Below, in pieces: positions 51,686 to 60,195 of a DNA stretch of 64,000 nt. This DNA is from Sedimentibacter sp. (GTDB taxonomy: Bacteria > Bacillota > Clostridia > Tissierellales > Sedimentibacteraceae): NCBI GenBank assembly GCA_018436705.1, contig JAHDLA010000006.1, positions 1-64,000 on the forward strand. The letters are read 5' to 3'. Numbering within the stretch: position 1 is the stretch's first letter; each line of letters starts with the position of its first letter. The notes below the pieces were generated by a model that did not search any database, had not been told where the DNA came from, and saw only the letters and a program-made list of their open reading frames with translations. Made by a program: the position numbers and the translations under genes.

Positions 51686-52217
51686 TCAGCTCACCTTCTT
51701 TGCTCAATAATATTAAAAGCTGTTTTTTTGCTCTCTCAATTCTTTTCTGCACGGTATCAGGCTTGACATTTTTCATTTCCGCTATTTCCGCCACGGAAAA
51801 GCCATGTGAGTATTTGAGAAAAATAGCCTCCTGATAAATGGGTTTTAACTCCTCAATAATCTTGTTCAACCGTTCAAAGCTTTCGTTGCTAATAACAATT
51901 TCTGTTATGCTTATATCATCTGATGTTATATTTTCATTAATTTCACCTGTTGTCTGTTTTTTTCTTTGATTGTACATATTTATCGAAACATTCTTACATA
52001 TAGTAACAAATAAGTTTCTTGTTTTCCGACAATTGTTTTCATCTATTTTATGTAGGTGATTATAAACCTGCACAAATGATTGATGAACGGCATCTTCTGC
52101 CAAAAATTCATCATGGAGAACATTATAGGCAACATAAAACATCCTGTCCCTATATTTATCATAAAGGCGTTCAAGCTTAGAACCTTTTTCTTCGTCTCCC
52201 AGTAACATAAAAATCAT
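51678..52217 (-). CDS. ECF-type RNA polymerase sigma factor
   Basis: A 179-residue sigma factor. Region 2 is 'LYDKYRDRMFYVAYNVLHDE...AEDAVHQSFVQVYNHL'. Region 4 is 'LKPIYQEAIFLKYSHGFSVAEIAEMKNVKPDTVQKRIERAKKQL' in outline, with a clear helix-turn-helix. The GGGGAAGGTGGG site precedes the ATG. It is first in the operon with the DUF4367 anti-sigma and a secreted protein. Its promoter, TTGTTA-17-TATAAT, looks vegetative rather than autoregulated. Confidence 0.93.
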   Translation of the reverse strand: MIFMLLGDEEKGSKLERLYDKYRDRMFYVAYNVLHDEFLAEDAVHQSFVQVYNHLHKIDENNCRKTRNLFVTICKNVSINMYNQRKKQTTGEINENITSDDISITEIVISNESFERLNKIIEELKPIYQEAIFLKYSHGFSVAEIAEMKNVKPDTVQKRIERAKKQLLILLSKEGELNG

Positions 52218-52291
52218 ATTCCCACCTTCCCCTTGTTTTTAAGAAGTAAAATGTTTTCATGTGCGACCATACAGCCTAAGTTTTTATATTT

Positions 52292-52320
52292 ATTATACAA
52301 TGTTTTTCGGGTGTTAACAA
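52292..52320 (-). promoter_or_regulatory. Promoter of the ECF sigma operon
   Basis: Minus-strand TTGTTA (52315-52320) and TATAAT (52292-52297) with a 17-base spacer; the same arrangement is conserved at 49123-49151. Apart from this I see nothing in the spacer 52321-52542. Confidence 0.7.
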
Positions 52321-52542
52321 GCGAATCAAATTTAAAACAAGAAGAGATAATGTTACTCAGAATGACAAAAATAGGATTTGTCAGTAGCACGAATGCCGCA
52401 TACACATAGCGACATTTTTTTTATGAGATTAACAATTCTGTTTTGTTTATCCATTTAATTTTAAATAATTTTTAAAAATATATTATAAATTTTTAAAAGA
52501 CTTAATATATTTTACAAACAAATATATCAAGGGGGACTGGTC

Positions 52543-53025
52543 ATGAAAATTACTATAACAAATGAAAGCGGTGATTTTAAAGAAAATCTGTATACTAAGG
52601 ATAGGGTAACATACGAAGTAAAAAGCCAAGAAATAATAGATTTTTTTATGCAATTGTCCGAAGCACATATTAACGACAGCAATATCGATGTAATGTATGA
52701 ATGTCTCTACAATTTAATAAATTATGGCTATCTATATACAGATTCTGATGAGGATATTGATTATGATGACTATGGTGATTATGACGACTATGATAATTAT
52801 GATGACTACGTTGATGAAAAGGATTATGTATCACAGGATGGTTTCAAGTTAATTGGCTCTGAGGTAGAGTATTTTGTAGATGGAGAAAAAGTTGCTAAGG
52901 AAGAATATGATGATGCATGGGATGACAGGCTTGGGTACCTTGGTTCATCCAACTGGGAGGAAAACGGACTTTCAATAATAAACTCTGAAACAGAGGAAGT
53001 AATTTTTTTAGGGAAAATGTCTTGA
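52543..53025 (+). CDS. Asp/Tyr-rich acidic protein, unknown
   Basis: A 160-residue, very acidic soluble protein. AAGGGGG lies about 10 bases before the ATG. The N-terminal third is an alpha/beta fold-like sequence ('MKITITNESGDFKENLYTKD'). A low-complexity stretch (about 66-88) built on Asp-Tyr pairs follows ('DEDIDYDDYGDYDDYDNYDD'), then 'YFVDGEKVAKEEYDDAWDDR'. No signal peptide or membrane segment is present. No family is recognised. Single gene with its own terminator, convergent to the TPM protein gene. Confidence 0.75.
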   Translation: MKITITNESGDFKENLYTKDRVTYEVKSQEIIDFFMQLSEAHINDSNIDVMYECLYNLINYGYLYTDSDEDIDYDDYGDYDDYDNYDDYVDEKDYVSQDGFKLIGSEVEYFVDGEKVAKEEYDDAWDDRLGYLGSSNWEENGLSIINSETEEVIFLGKMS

Positions 53026-53043
53026 ATCATGTGCAAAACAAAT

Positions 53044-53080
53044 AGGGCTTTGAGTTCTTCAACCCAAAGCCCTGATTATT
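53044..53080. terminator. Terminator between convergent genes
   Basis: AGGGCTTTG (53044-53052) and CAAAGCCCT (53065-53073) form a 9-base stem, followed by a T-rich GATTATTTTATT tail. It can serve the forward gene at 52543. Confidence 0.8.
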
Positions 53081-53093
53081 TTATTGCACAATA

Positions 53094-53867
53094 TTAAAAT
53101 CCTCTTCCTGCTCCACCGCCGCCTGAACGGCCTCCGCCTCCGAAGCTTCCGCCACCGCCAAAACCTCCAAAGCCGCCACCGCCTGGACCGATAATAGGTG
53201 GTATAAAAATATTTCTTCGTCTGCCTCTTCTTCCTCCGCCGCCAAAACCATTAATTATAATTATCAAAACAATTAATAAAATTAACTTGAATAAAGCCCC
53301 ATAGTCCGACGAATTGCTATACACAGTTCCTCTGTCAACATCTCCAAAAATTACGTCATCATCATATCCGTACTCTTCATTCACCCTTTCTGCAACCCTG
53401 TAAAAAATATTTTCCAAGCCTGTTGAGTAGTCTCCGCTTGATAAATAGTCTAATGATTCATCTAAGATTCTTCCTGCTTCCGCGTCGGTTATAGCTCCTT
53501 CAAGTCCGTAACCAACTTCTATTTTAATTCTTCTTTCCTCCAACGAAAGGAGAATCAACACACCATTATCATATTCTTTGTTTCCTATTTCCCATTGCTC
53601 AAAAAGGTCTACGGCATATTTATTTTCATCTAAGCCCTGTAAATTTTGAACCGTTGCTACTACAATCTGAGGTTTTTCATCTGTATTTTCGTAGTTAAGA
53701 TTAATCTTAACCATGTTTGCTTCCGCTTCACTATCTATAATATCAGCAAAATCATTAACATAAAATTCTGTTGTAGGACTAGGAAGCGTTACATCCTGAC
53801 CATATGCAACTGTCCCTGTAAATAGTAACAAGGCCGCCATTAATAGAGGCAGTAAATTTTTCCTCAC
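53094..53867 (-). CDS. TPM-domain protein (YgcG/Psb32-like)
   Basis: A 257-residue exported protein; GTG at 53867 has GGAG 10 bases upstream, while a GTG at 53876 overlaps the site. It has a signal peptide ('LLPLLMAALLLFTGTVAYGQ') and the TPM domain ('YVNDFADIIDSEAE', 'ENKYAVDLFEQWEIGNKEYD', 'VLILLSLEERRIKIEVGYGL'). A membrane helix (about 195-210) and a Gly-rich tail of about 45 residues (FGGFGGGGSFGGGG) close it. It lies next to lemA, a widespread pairing in bacteria; the process is poorly defined but envelope related. Confidence 0.92.
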   Translation of the reverse strand: MRKNLLPLLMAALLLFTGTVAYGQDVTLPSPTTEFYVNDFADIIDSEAEANMVKINLNYENTDEKPQIVVATVQNLQGLDENKYAVDLFEQWEIGNKEYDNGVLILLSLEERRIKIEVGYGLEGAITDAEAGRILDESLDYLSSGDYSTGLENIFYRVAERVNEEYGYDDDVIFGDVDRGTVYSNSSDYGALFKLILLIVLIIIINGFGGGGRRGRRRNIFIPPIIGPGGGGFGGFGGGGSFGGGGRSGGGGAGRGF

Positions 53868-53884
53868 GCGTATCACACTCCAAA

Positions 53885-54451
53885 TTAATCAAAGTTAACT
53901 TCCGGTGCGGTTTCGGCTCCGGGAGTTGCTTCAAAGTATGGTCTTTCCCCAAATCCAAGCATTCTTGCCCATATAAGTTTTGGAAATGATCTTATTGCTT
54001 TGTTGTATTCTCTAACTACAGTATTATATCTGTCTCTCTCTGTTGAAATCCTGTTTTCCGTTCCTGCAAGCTCATCCATCAAAGCGGTTACATTTTGATT
54101 TGATTTGAGTTCAGGGTAATTTTCAACCACAACAAGAAGCCTTGATAATGCACCTTCTAACTGATTAGATGCTTCAACCTTTTCAGAAGTTGACCCTGCG
54201 CCGGCAAGTTTAGATCTTGCATCCGCTATGGCAGTGAATACTTCCTGCTCCTGCGTCATAGCCCCCTTAACAGATTCAACCAAGTTTGGAATCAAATCAT
54301 ATCTTCTCTGCAGTTTGCTTTCAACATTTGCCCATTGTGTATTTACATCCTCATCCAGTGCAACCAATGAGTTGTAACTGCCAAAAATACTGAATACAAG
54401 TAGAGCTATCAATGCTAATATAACTAATAAAATTATAGTTCCTTTTTTCAT
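53885..54451 (-). CDS. lemA: LemA family protein
   Basis: A 188-residue protein starting MKKGTIILLVILAL (GAGGTG upstream). One N-terminal membrane helix precedes the LemA coiled-coil domain: 'LDEDVNTQWANVESKLQRRY', 'LIPNLVESVKGAMTQEQEVF', 'NRISTERDRYNTVVREYNKA' and 'FPKLIWARMLGFGERPYFEA'. LemA proteins are membrane anchored with an exterior helical bundle. It is followed 18 bases later by the TPM gene. Function is unclear in the family. Confidence 0.95.
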   Translation of the reverse strand: MKKGTIILLVILALIALLVFSIFGSYNSLVALDEDVNTQWANVESKLQRRYDLIPNLVESVKGAMTQEQEVFTAIADARSKLAGAGSTSEKVEASNQLEGALSRLLVVVENYPELKSNQNVTALMDELAGTENRISTERDRYNTVVREYNKAIRSFPKLIWARMLGFGERPYFEATPGAETAPEVNFD

Positions 54452-54461
54452 TTCACACCTC

Positions 54462-56267
54462 TTAATCTTCGTCAAATTTTAAAACTGCCAGAAAAGCCTC
54501 CTGTGGAACTTCAACGCTACCTATCTGCCTCATACGCTTCTTGCCTTCTTTTTGCTTCTCCAGTAGTTTTTTCTTCCTGGTTATATCTCCACCATAGCAC
54601 TTTGACAATACATCTTTTCTAAGTGCCTTGACTGTTTCTCTTGCAATTATTTTTCCTCCTATTGCTGCCTGAAGAGGAACGGCAAACAAATGCCTCGGTA
54701 TTACATCTTTTAATCGTTCAACAATTGATTTTCCACGTTCATATGCTTTCTGCTCATGAACTATAATTGAAAATGCATCAACCAATTCTCCATTTATAAG
54801 TATATCCATTTTAACCAGTTCTGAACGAACATATCCGTGAAGCTCGTAATCCAGTGACGCATATCCTCTGGTCTTAGATTTCAAAGCATCAAAAAAATCA
54901 TAAATGACTTCATTCAGCGGAAGCTTGTAATGAAGAATAACTCTGGTTGCCTCCATATATTCCATATTTTCAAAAATACCTCTTCTATTTTGGCAAAGCT
55001 CCATAATTGCTCCCACATATTCTGTCGGAGCCATAATGGACGCATTTACAATAGGTTCTTCCATATATTCTATTTCCTGAACAGGAGGCATGTTTGTTGG
55101 GTTTTGCATAATCATCATCTGCCCATCTGTTTTATATACCTTGTAAATAACACTTGGAGTGGTTGCAATTATATTCAAATTGAACTCTCTCTCCAGCCTT
55201 TCCTGTATTATTTCCATGTGCAGAAGGCCTAAAAATCCGCATCTAAACCCGAATCCCAATGCAATGGAAGTTTCAGGCTCAAATGTCAATGCAGCATCAT
55301 TTACCTGAAGCTTTTCAAGCGCATCTCTTACCGAGTTATATTCTTCTCCCTCTGCAGGGTAAACTCCACAGTAAACCATGGATGTTACCTTTTTGTATCC
55401 CGGAAGAGGTTCACTTGCAGGATTATTTGCATTGGTTATAGTGTCTCCCACACGACAGCTTCTAACCTCCTTCATGCTTGCGCACAAATACCCCACATCT
55501 CCTGAATACAATGCAGATGTAGGTTTTTGAACAGGTGAAATTATCCCGACTTCTGTAACATCAAAAGTCTTGCCTGTGGACATCATCTTAATTTTATCGC
55601 CTTTTTTTACGGTTCCTTCCTTGATTCTCAAGAAAGCAACAACTCCTCTGTAACTGTCATAATAGGAGTCGAAAACCAATGCTTTCAGCGGATCATTTTC
55701 ATCACCAGATGGAGGCGGAATTTGCTTTACTACTGCTTCGAGAACATGGTCTATGTTTATATTGTCCTTTGCAGATATAAGCGGTGCATCTTCACAGTCA
55801 AGCCCGATTACATCTTCTATTTCCTTCTTAATTTCATCAGGCCTTGCGCTGGGAAGATCAATTTTATTGATTACTGGAACAATTTCCAAGTCCTGATCCA
55901 GTGCAAGGTATACATTTGCCAATGTCTGAGCTTCAATGCCTTGGGATGCATCAACTACAAGAACAGCGCCATCACACGCTGCCAAACTTCTTGACACTTC
56001 ATAGTTAAAGTCAACATGCCCTGGAGTATCTATCAGATTTAACGTATAGTCATGTCCGTCCTTTGCTTTGTACAAAAGGCTTATTGTTTGAAGCTTAATT
56101 GTTATTCCTCTCTCACGTTCCAAATCCATATTGTCCAAAACTTGCTGCTGCATCTCTCTGTGAGATATAAGTCCTGTATTTTCTATTAATCTATCTGCTA
56201 ATGTTGATTTGCCATGATCTATATGAGCGATTATCGAAAAGTTTCTTATGTATTTTTTTCTGTCCAA
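54462..56267 (-). CDS. lepA: Elongation factor 4 / LepA
   Basis: A 601-residue translational GTPase of full length. G1 is '[17 protein letters not shown]', switch I '[18 protein letters not shown]', G3 '[16 protein letters not shown]', G4 NKID. The LepA-specific C-terminal domain is at about 490-600 ('[20 protein letters not shown]', '[20 protein letters not shown]'). It acts on the ribosome in translation initiation/elongation under stress and in 30S biogenesis. Standard neighbour of spoIIP and gpr in Clostridia. Confidence 0.97.
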   Translation of the reverse strand: MDRKKYIRNFSIIAHIDHGKSTLADRLIENTGLISHREMQQQVLDNMDLERERGITIKLQTISLLYKAKDGHDYTLNLIDTPGHVDFNYEVSRSLAACDGAVLVVDASQGIEAQTLANVYLALDQDLEIVPVINKIDLPSARPDEIKKEIEDVIGLDCEDAPLISAKDNINIDHVLEAVVKQIPPPSGDENDPLKALVFDSYYDSYRGVVAFLRIKEGTVKKGDKIKMMSTGKTFDVTEVGIISPVQKPTSALYSGDVGYLCASMKEVRSCRVGDTITNANNPASEPLPGYKKVTSMVYCGVYPAEGEEYNSVRDALEKLQVNDAALTFEPETSIALGFGFRCGFLGLLHMEIIQERLEREFNLNIIATTPSVIYKVYKTDGQMMIMQNPTNMPPVQEIEYMEEPIVNASIMAPTEYVGAIMELCQNRRGIFENMEYMEATRVILHYKLPLNEVIYDFFDALKSKTRGYASLDYELHGYVRSELVKMDILINGELVDAFSIIVHEQKAYERGKSIVERLKDVIPRHLFAVPLQAAIGGKIIARETVKALRKDVLSKCYGGDITRKKKLLEKQKEGKKRMRQIGSVEVPQEAFLAVLKFDED

Positions 56268-56335
56268 AAATATGTTCCTCCCTATTTATATGGATATAGG
56301 GTATTATATCAAAATTTGCTTATTTATTAAAGATA

Positions 56336-57469
56336 TTATTTGCTAATTTCTTCAATATACTCTATCAAAACATCGCTCAAAAGCTCTGCGCTGTAATTCA
56401 CCTCGTCTATATGATTCAATGTACACCCTACTTCTACAAGCAGCGCATAATCAGAAAGATATTGGTTAAAATATGCTTTATCTCTTATGATAATTTTCCT
56501 GAATAGACCAGGATACATCTCTTCAGCTTTATCATACAAAAGCTGGGCATTTTCTTTAAGCCTGTCATAATTTTCATTGTAATTTCCTATAACAAGAGTG
56601 CATGTTGCTGCATTCTCACCGTTAATTTCCGTTGTCTTTACCTGTGATAATGTTTGTTCATACAGAGAGTTCTCCTCAGCACCATCTCGGTGTATATCTA
56701 TAATTAAATTTTTCTTACTGTCTGAAAGCACCTTGCTAACTGCATTTTTTGAATTGTAATATGATGAATTATAATCAGGATAGTCATTGTAATCCTTAAG
56801 GTGAACTGCATTTATTCCATAGCCCTGCAAATTTGCTGTAATTTTTGTTCCTACGCCCATTACATTGTATCTTTCATCCTGTGTTCTATAATTTCCTTCC
56901 TTATGCGGAAGAAACGCTTCAGTCGCATGAGTATGAAAAATGACCACATTCAGATTTTCATTAATAGAAGCAGCGTCTATAAATACATCTCGGGGAGAGC
57001 TGCTTCTGTATGTTGGTGATTCAATTACTTTAAAAAAGTCTTCTTGTCTGTTTGCAGCTAACAATATTTCTTTTTCAGCTAACTGCGGCTCAGTGTTTTC
57101 CTCATCATATATTTTTATTTCATTTTCAGAAATATCATTTTGTTCTTGATTATGGTCTGAAGAATTTAAAACTTCTTCAGATTTGAGAACATCACTATCA
57201 ACCAATCTGCTTTGTTCTTCACTTTCATTGAAAGTTTTCTCAAGAAAAATATTAAAATAGGACATTAATTTGTCTATAAAATTCATATCATCCTGATTTT
57301 CTGCATCTTCACTGTAATGAATGGAGATTGTTGTAACATCCTTCCCTGACTTTCTTTCTTCAGATAAATTGTAGACATAACTGTAACCGATAAAAAGTAT
57401 CGTCAAACAAAAGATTGACATACCCATATAAATTTTAGTTTTACCCTTATTTCTTCTTCGTCTCTTCAT
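56336..57469 (-). CDS. spoIIP: Stage II sporulation protein P
   Basis: A 377-residue protein starting at MKRRRRNKGKTKIYMG; GGAG lies 7 bases upstream. A membrane anchor (about 17-36) is followed by a variable acidic linker of 120 residues and the amidase domain: 'LNVVIFHTHATEAFLPHKEG' with the zinc His, 'NLIIDIHRDGAEENSLYEQT' and 'LLVEVGCTLNHIDEVNYSAE'. SpoIIP is a peptidoglycan amidase/endopeptidase for septal thinning during engulfment with SpoIID and SpoIIM. It sits between gpr and lepA, the common clostridial order. Sigma-E control is expected. Confidence 0.95.
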   Translation of the reverse strand: MKRRRRNKGKTKIYMGMSIFCLTILFIGYSYVYNLSEERKSGKDVTTISIHYSEDAENQDDMNFIDKLMSYFNIFLEKTFNESEEQSRLVDSDVLKSEEVLNSSDHNQEQNDISENEIKIYDEENTEPQLAEKEILLAANRQEDFFKVIESPTYRSSSPRDVFIDAASINENLNVVIFHTHATEAFLPHKEGNYRTQDERYNVMGVGTKITANLQGYGINAVHLKDYNDYPDYNSSYYNSKNAVSKVLSDSKKNLIIDIHRDGAEENSLYEQTLSQVKTTEINGENAATCTLVIGNYNENYDRLKENAQLLYDKAEEMYPGLFRKIIIRDKAYFNQYLSDYALLVEVGCTLNHIDEVNYSAELLSDVLIEYIEEISK

Positions 57470-57577
57470 GATCCAACTCCACATATTTTCACAATAGTAA
57501 TACATTAGTAAATTTCTAATATATTAATGTATATGTGTATTGTTTCCTGAATAACACTTTTATTTTTTACAAATAGG

Positions 57578-58519
57578 TTACGAAATTAATTCATATCCCG
57601 GATGAACTGCTTTATTAATAGATTCAGCCAGCAATTCAGATAAACTTTCAATAAGTTCATCCACCCCGCTAGGTGTAACTATGGATTCTCCGTACATTGG
57701 ATTTAAAATCTCTTTTATAAATACCTGTTTTTCGTTATATTCCAGGTCGCTTAATATCCCCATTATTTGACCTACATCATCAGTTTTATCCTTTAATGAA
57801 TTTTCCATCAGCTCTATAGTATCATTAACAATTGTAGCTGTATCTACCACCGTCGGTATTCCCACTGCTACAACCTTAACCCCTCCAAGAGTCTCTTTGT
57901 TCAGCGATCCCTGCATATTTCCTATTCCTGAGCCTGGCTCTATACCGGCATCCGTAATTTGAACAACTGAACATAGCCTCCTCATCTTTCTGGATGCAAG
58001 CGCATCAATAATAATAAGCAACGTAGGCTTTATTTTTTCAACCACACCCACAATTGTATTAATAGTCTCTATGCCTGTGGTGCCAAGCACACCCGGTTCC
58101 AATATGGACACCTCGCTGTAATCCTCATCATAATCTTTGTTATATGCCTTAAAAAATTGTCTTGTAACCTTTATTTTATCTAGGGTTCTTGGCCCCAGCG
58201 CATCAGCGGTAATATTTCGGTTTCCCAGGCCCACAACCAAAACTCTTTCATTCTTTAAATCGGACACATCCTTAATCGCCTGAGACAATATATTTATCAC
58301 CTCAATCTTTGATTCACTGTTAAGGCTTTTAAGGCTTTTGGTTTCATAAGTAATATATTTGCCCATTTTTTTCCCAACAGATTTTTCTGCCGCTTTATCT
58401 TTGATTTCAAGCTCTACAACTTCACCATGTTCATAATCGTGAGTATTCAAAGTAATTCCCTCAACTTTTTTTGCCAGCGATTCATTGGCTTCATAAGCTA
58501 AATCTGTTCTGTAATACAT
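57578..58519 (-). CDS. gpr: Germination protease GPR
   Basis: A 313-residue A25-family aspartic-type protease that degrades small acid-soluble spore proteins at germination. ATG 58519 has AGGAGG upstream. The N-terminus MYYRTDLAYEANE holds the self-cleavage region (the propeptide is short). Core segments are 'RVLVVGLGNRNITADALGPR', 'LLIIIDALASRKMRRLCSVV' and 'ITDAGIEPGSGIGN'. Catalytic Asp residues are expected in the GLGN..TAD..GP and DALA motifs. It is probably transcribed in the forespore (sigma-G/F); the promoter was not resolved. Confidence 0.96.
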   Translation of the reverse strand: MYYRTDLAYEANESLAKKVEGITLNTHDYEHGEVVELEIKDKAAEKSVGKKMGKYITYETKSLKSLNSESKIEVINILSQAIKDVSDLKNERVLVVGLGNRNITADALGPRTLDKIKVTRQFFKAYNKDYDEDYSEVSILEPGVLGTTGIETINTIVGVVEKIKPTLLIIIDALASRKMRRLCSVVQITDAGIEPGSGIGNMQGSLNKETLGGVKVVAVGIPTVVDTATIVNDTIELMENSLKDKTDDVGQIMGILSDLEYNEKQVFIKEILNPMYGESIVTPSGVDELIESLSELLAESINKAVHPGYELIS

Positions 58520-58759
58520 AATTACCTCCTTTTGTTCATGTTTTAAGTATTTCTCCAAAATCGGAGAATATTTAAATTTCATGAAATTTATTGCATATTA
58601 GATTTATTATTGAATTTTTTCATTTTTTTATTCTTTATACTTGATTTTTATTAAAATAGCCTGTATAATTGATTTGCTGTCTAAAATATTGTCAATATGC
58701 AAATAATATGCTAAAATGTTATAGCATTTGAATAAGACTACTTGAAGGAGGTGAAGATT

Positions 58760-59023
58760 TTGGCAAATATTAAATCTGCAAAGAAAAGAATCTTAGTTAT
58801 AAATAAGAAAACTGAAGTTAACAAGAGCAGAAAGTCTGAAATCAAAACATGTATTAAGAAATTTGAAGTAGCTTTAAACGCAGGTGACTACGAAAAAGCT
58901 AAAGAATTATTGGTATTATGTGAAAAGAAATTATATCAAGCAGCTGCAAAAAATACAATTCATAAAAAAGCAGCAGCAAGAAAAGTAAGCAGACTATCTA
59001 GAAAATTAAATAAAGTTGCTTAA
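58760..59023 (+). CDS. rpsT: Ribosomal protein S20
   Basis: An 87-residue basic helical protein. The start is TTG at 58760 (TTG-GCA-AAT-ATT, MANIKSAKKR) with AAGGAGGTG 7 bases upstream. A TTG six codons earlier is part of a spurious extension, because S20 proteins start MAN(I/H)KSA. The sequence 'KKAAARKVSRLSRKLNKV' ends it normally. S20 binds 16S rRNA in 30S assembly. Use of TTG is common for rpsT and limits its translation. Confidence 0.97.
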   Translation: MANIKSAKKRILVINKKTEVNKSRKSEIKTCIKKFEVALNAGDYEKAKELLVLCEKKLYQAAAKNTIHKKAAARKVSRLSRKLNKVA

Positions 59024-59067
59024 TTTTAGCTCATAGGTTTTATTACCTTTGAAACTAAAATCCTCAA

Positions 59068-59116
59068 GATTCATCAACTAACCTCATAGTCTGGATGTGA
59101 TGTTAGTTGATGAATC
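59068..59116 (+). terminator. 15-bp perfect hairpin after rpsT
   Basis: GATTCATCAACTAAC (59068-59082) and GTTAGTTGATGAATC (59102-59116) pair exactly around a 19-base loop. No U-run follows directly; a second, classic terminator follows at 59128. It may stabilise the rpsT mRNA or bind a regulator. Confidence 0.55.
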
Positions 59117-59127
59117 TCAGGAATCAA

Positions 59128-59153
59128 AAAAAACCGGTTTATCCGGTTTTTTT
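59128..59153 (+). terminator. Terminator after rpsT
   Basis: AAAACCGG and CCGGTTTT form an 8-base stem with a 5-base loop and a T7 tail. The reverse side also offers an A/T-flanked stem for holA. Confidence 0.9.
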
Positions 59154-59163
59154 ATTTAACAAT

Positions 59164-60195
59164 TTACTTTATTATTCCGTTAGTAATAAGCTCAAGCCCT
59201 ATTCTGCCGTCAATTTCTCCTATCTTAATTTTTCTGTCAATCTCCAGTATTTTTTCCATGTAGTATCTTATTTTTTCGCCACTGGTGCTTCTGACCTGTC
59301 TGGAAAGCTTTGATGCAACAAATTTTTTGATCTTCATGGCACTCATAATTTCATTAAAGCTATAGCCCTTTTTAAGCAAAACAGAATATTGGTAAAGCAA
59401 TCTGTACTGTCTGGCTATCATATGAATAACAAATTGCTCAGGAGTGTTATTAGTGAGCATCTCATCAAGAATTTCAAATGCCTTTTTTTTATTGCCTTCG
59501 CAAATATTATCCACTAGCTTAAAAATATTACTTTCAACAGATTTAATTAATAATACATCAATATCCTCAAAAGTTATATTCTTTGAATTCTCCTTGTAAG
59601 CCGCAATCTTATTAATTTCATTATTTACATGGTAAAGATTGATTGTGCTTTCATACTCCAAATACCCTGAGTTGTTTGCAATGTAAGCAGCATCATTAGG
59701 GTTTATACTGAAATTAAGTTCTTTAAATTTTTCAATAATATATCTGGTTAATTCTCCCTCATTCAGCCTAGTAATTTCAAAAACTGCATTTCCGGCTTTT
59801 AAATTTTTAACAGTCTTCTTTCTGGAATCCGGCTTGCCTCCCTTAATCAAAAATAACGTAATACAACTATCGTTTTTATCTAATAAATTTGTTAACTTAT
59901 TATCTTCATCCTTGTTCAGGCTTCCAGATGAAGTTAAAAATGTTGCCTCCTTTACAGCACACACCTTTTTATTTGACATAAACGGAAAAGTAGTTATAAA
60001 CTCATAAAAATTACTAAAGTTATTTTCAACTTTTTCAAACTCTGCATAATTCATACTTTCATATTCGTCGCTGACATATTTATTTTTAATGAGTTTTACT
60101 GCATTATCTATGTAATATTCCTCATTCCCATATAAAATTAAAAATTCCGGAACTTTATCTTTCTTAATCAAATCAATTATTATTTTATAGCTCAT
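59164..60195 (-). CDS. holA: DNA polymerase III delta subunit
   Basis: A 343-residue clamp-loader subunit. The N-terminal 'FLILYGNEEYYIDNAVKLIK' is the degenerate P-loop-like start of the HolA family, followed by 'KLTNLLDKNDSCITLFLIKG' and 'YIANNSGYLEYESTINLYHV'. The C-terminal collar domain shows 'VDNICEGNKKKAFEILDEML' and 'VIHMIARQYRLLYQYSVLLK'. Delta opens the beta sliding clamp. Its start overlaps the end of comEC by 11 bases, and rpsT is convergent: the conserved comEC-holA-rpsT cluster. Confidence 0.95.
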   Translation of the reverse strand: MSYKIIIDLIKKDKVPEFLILYGNEEYYIDNAVKLIKNKYVSDEYESMNYAEFEKVENNFSNFYEFITTFPFMSNKKVCAVKEATFLTSSGSLNKDEDNKLTNLLDKNDSCITLFLIKGGKPDSRKKTVKNLKAGNAVFEITRLNEGELTRYIIEKFKELNFSINPNDAAYIANNSGYLEYESTINLYHVNNEINKIAAYKENSKNITFEDIDVLLIKSVESNIFKLVDNICEGNKKKAFEILDEMLTNNTPEQFVIHMIARQYRLLYQYSVLLKKGYSFNEIMSAMKIKKFVASKLSRQVRSTSGEKIRYYMEKILEIDRKIKIGEIDGRIGLELITNGIIK

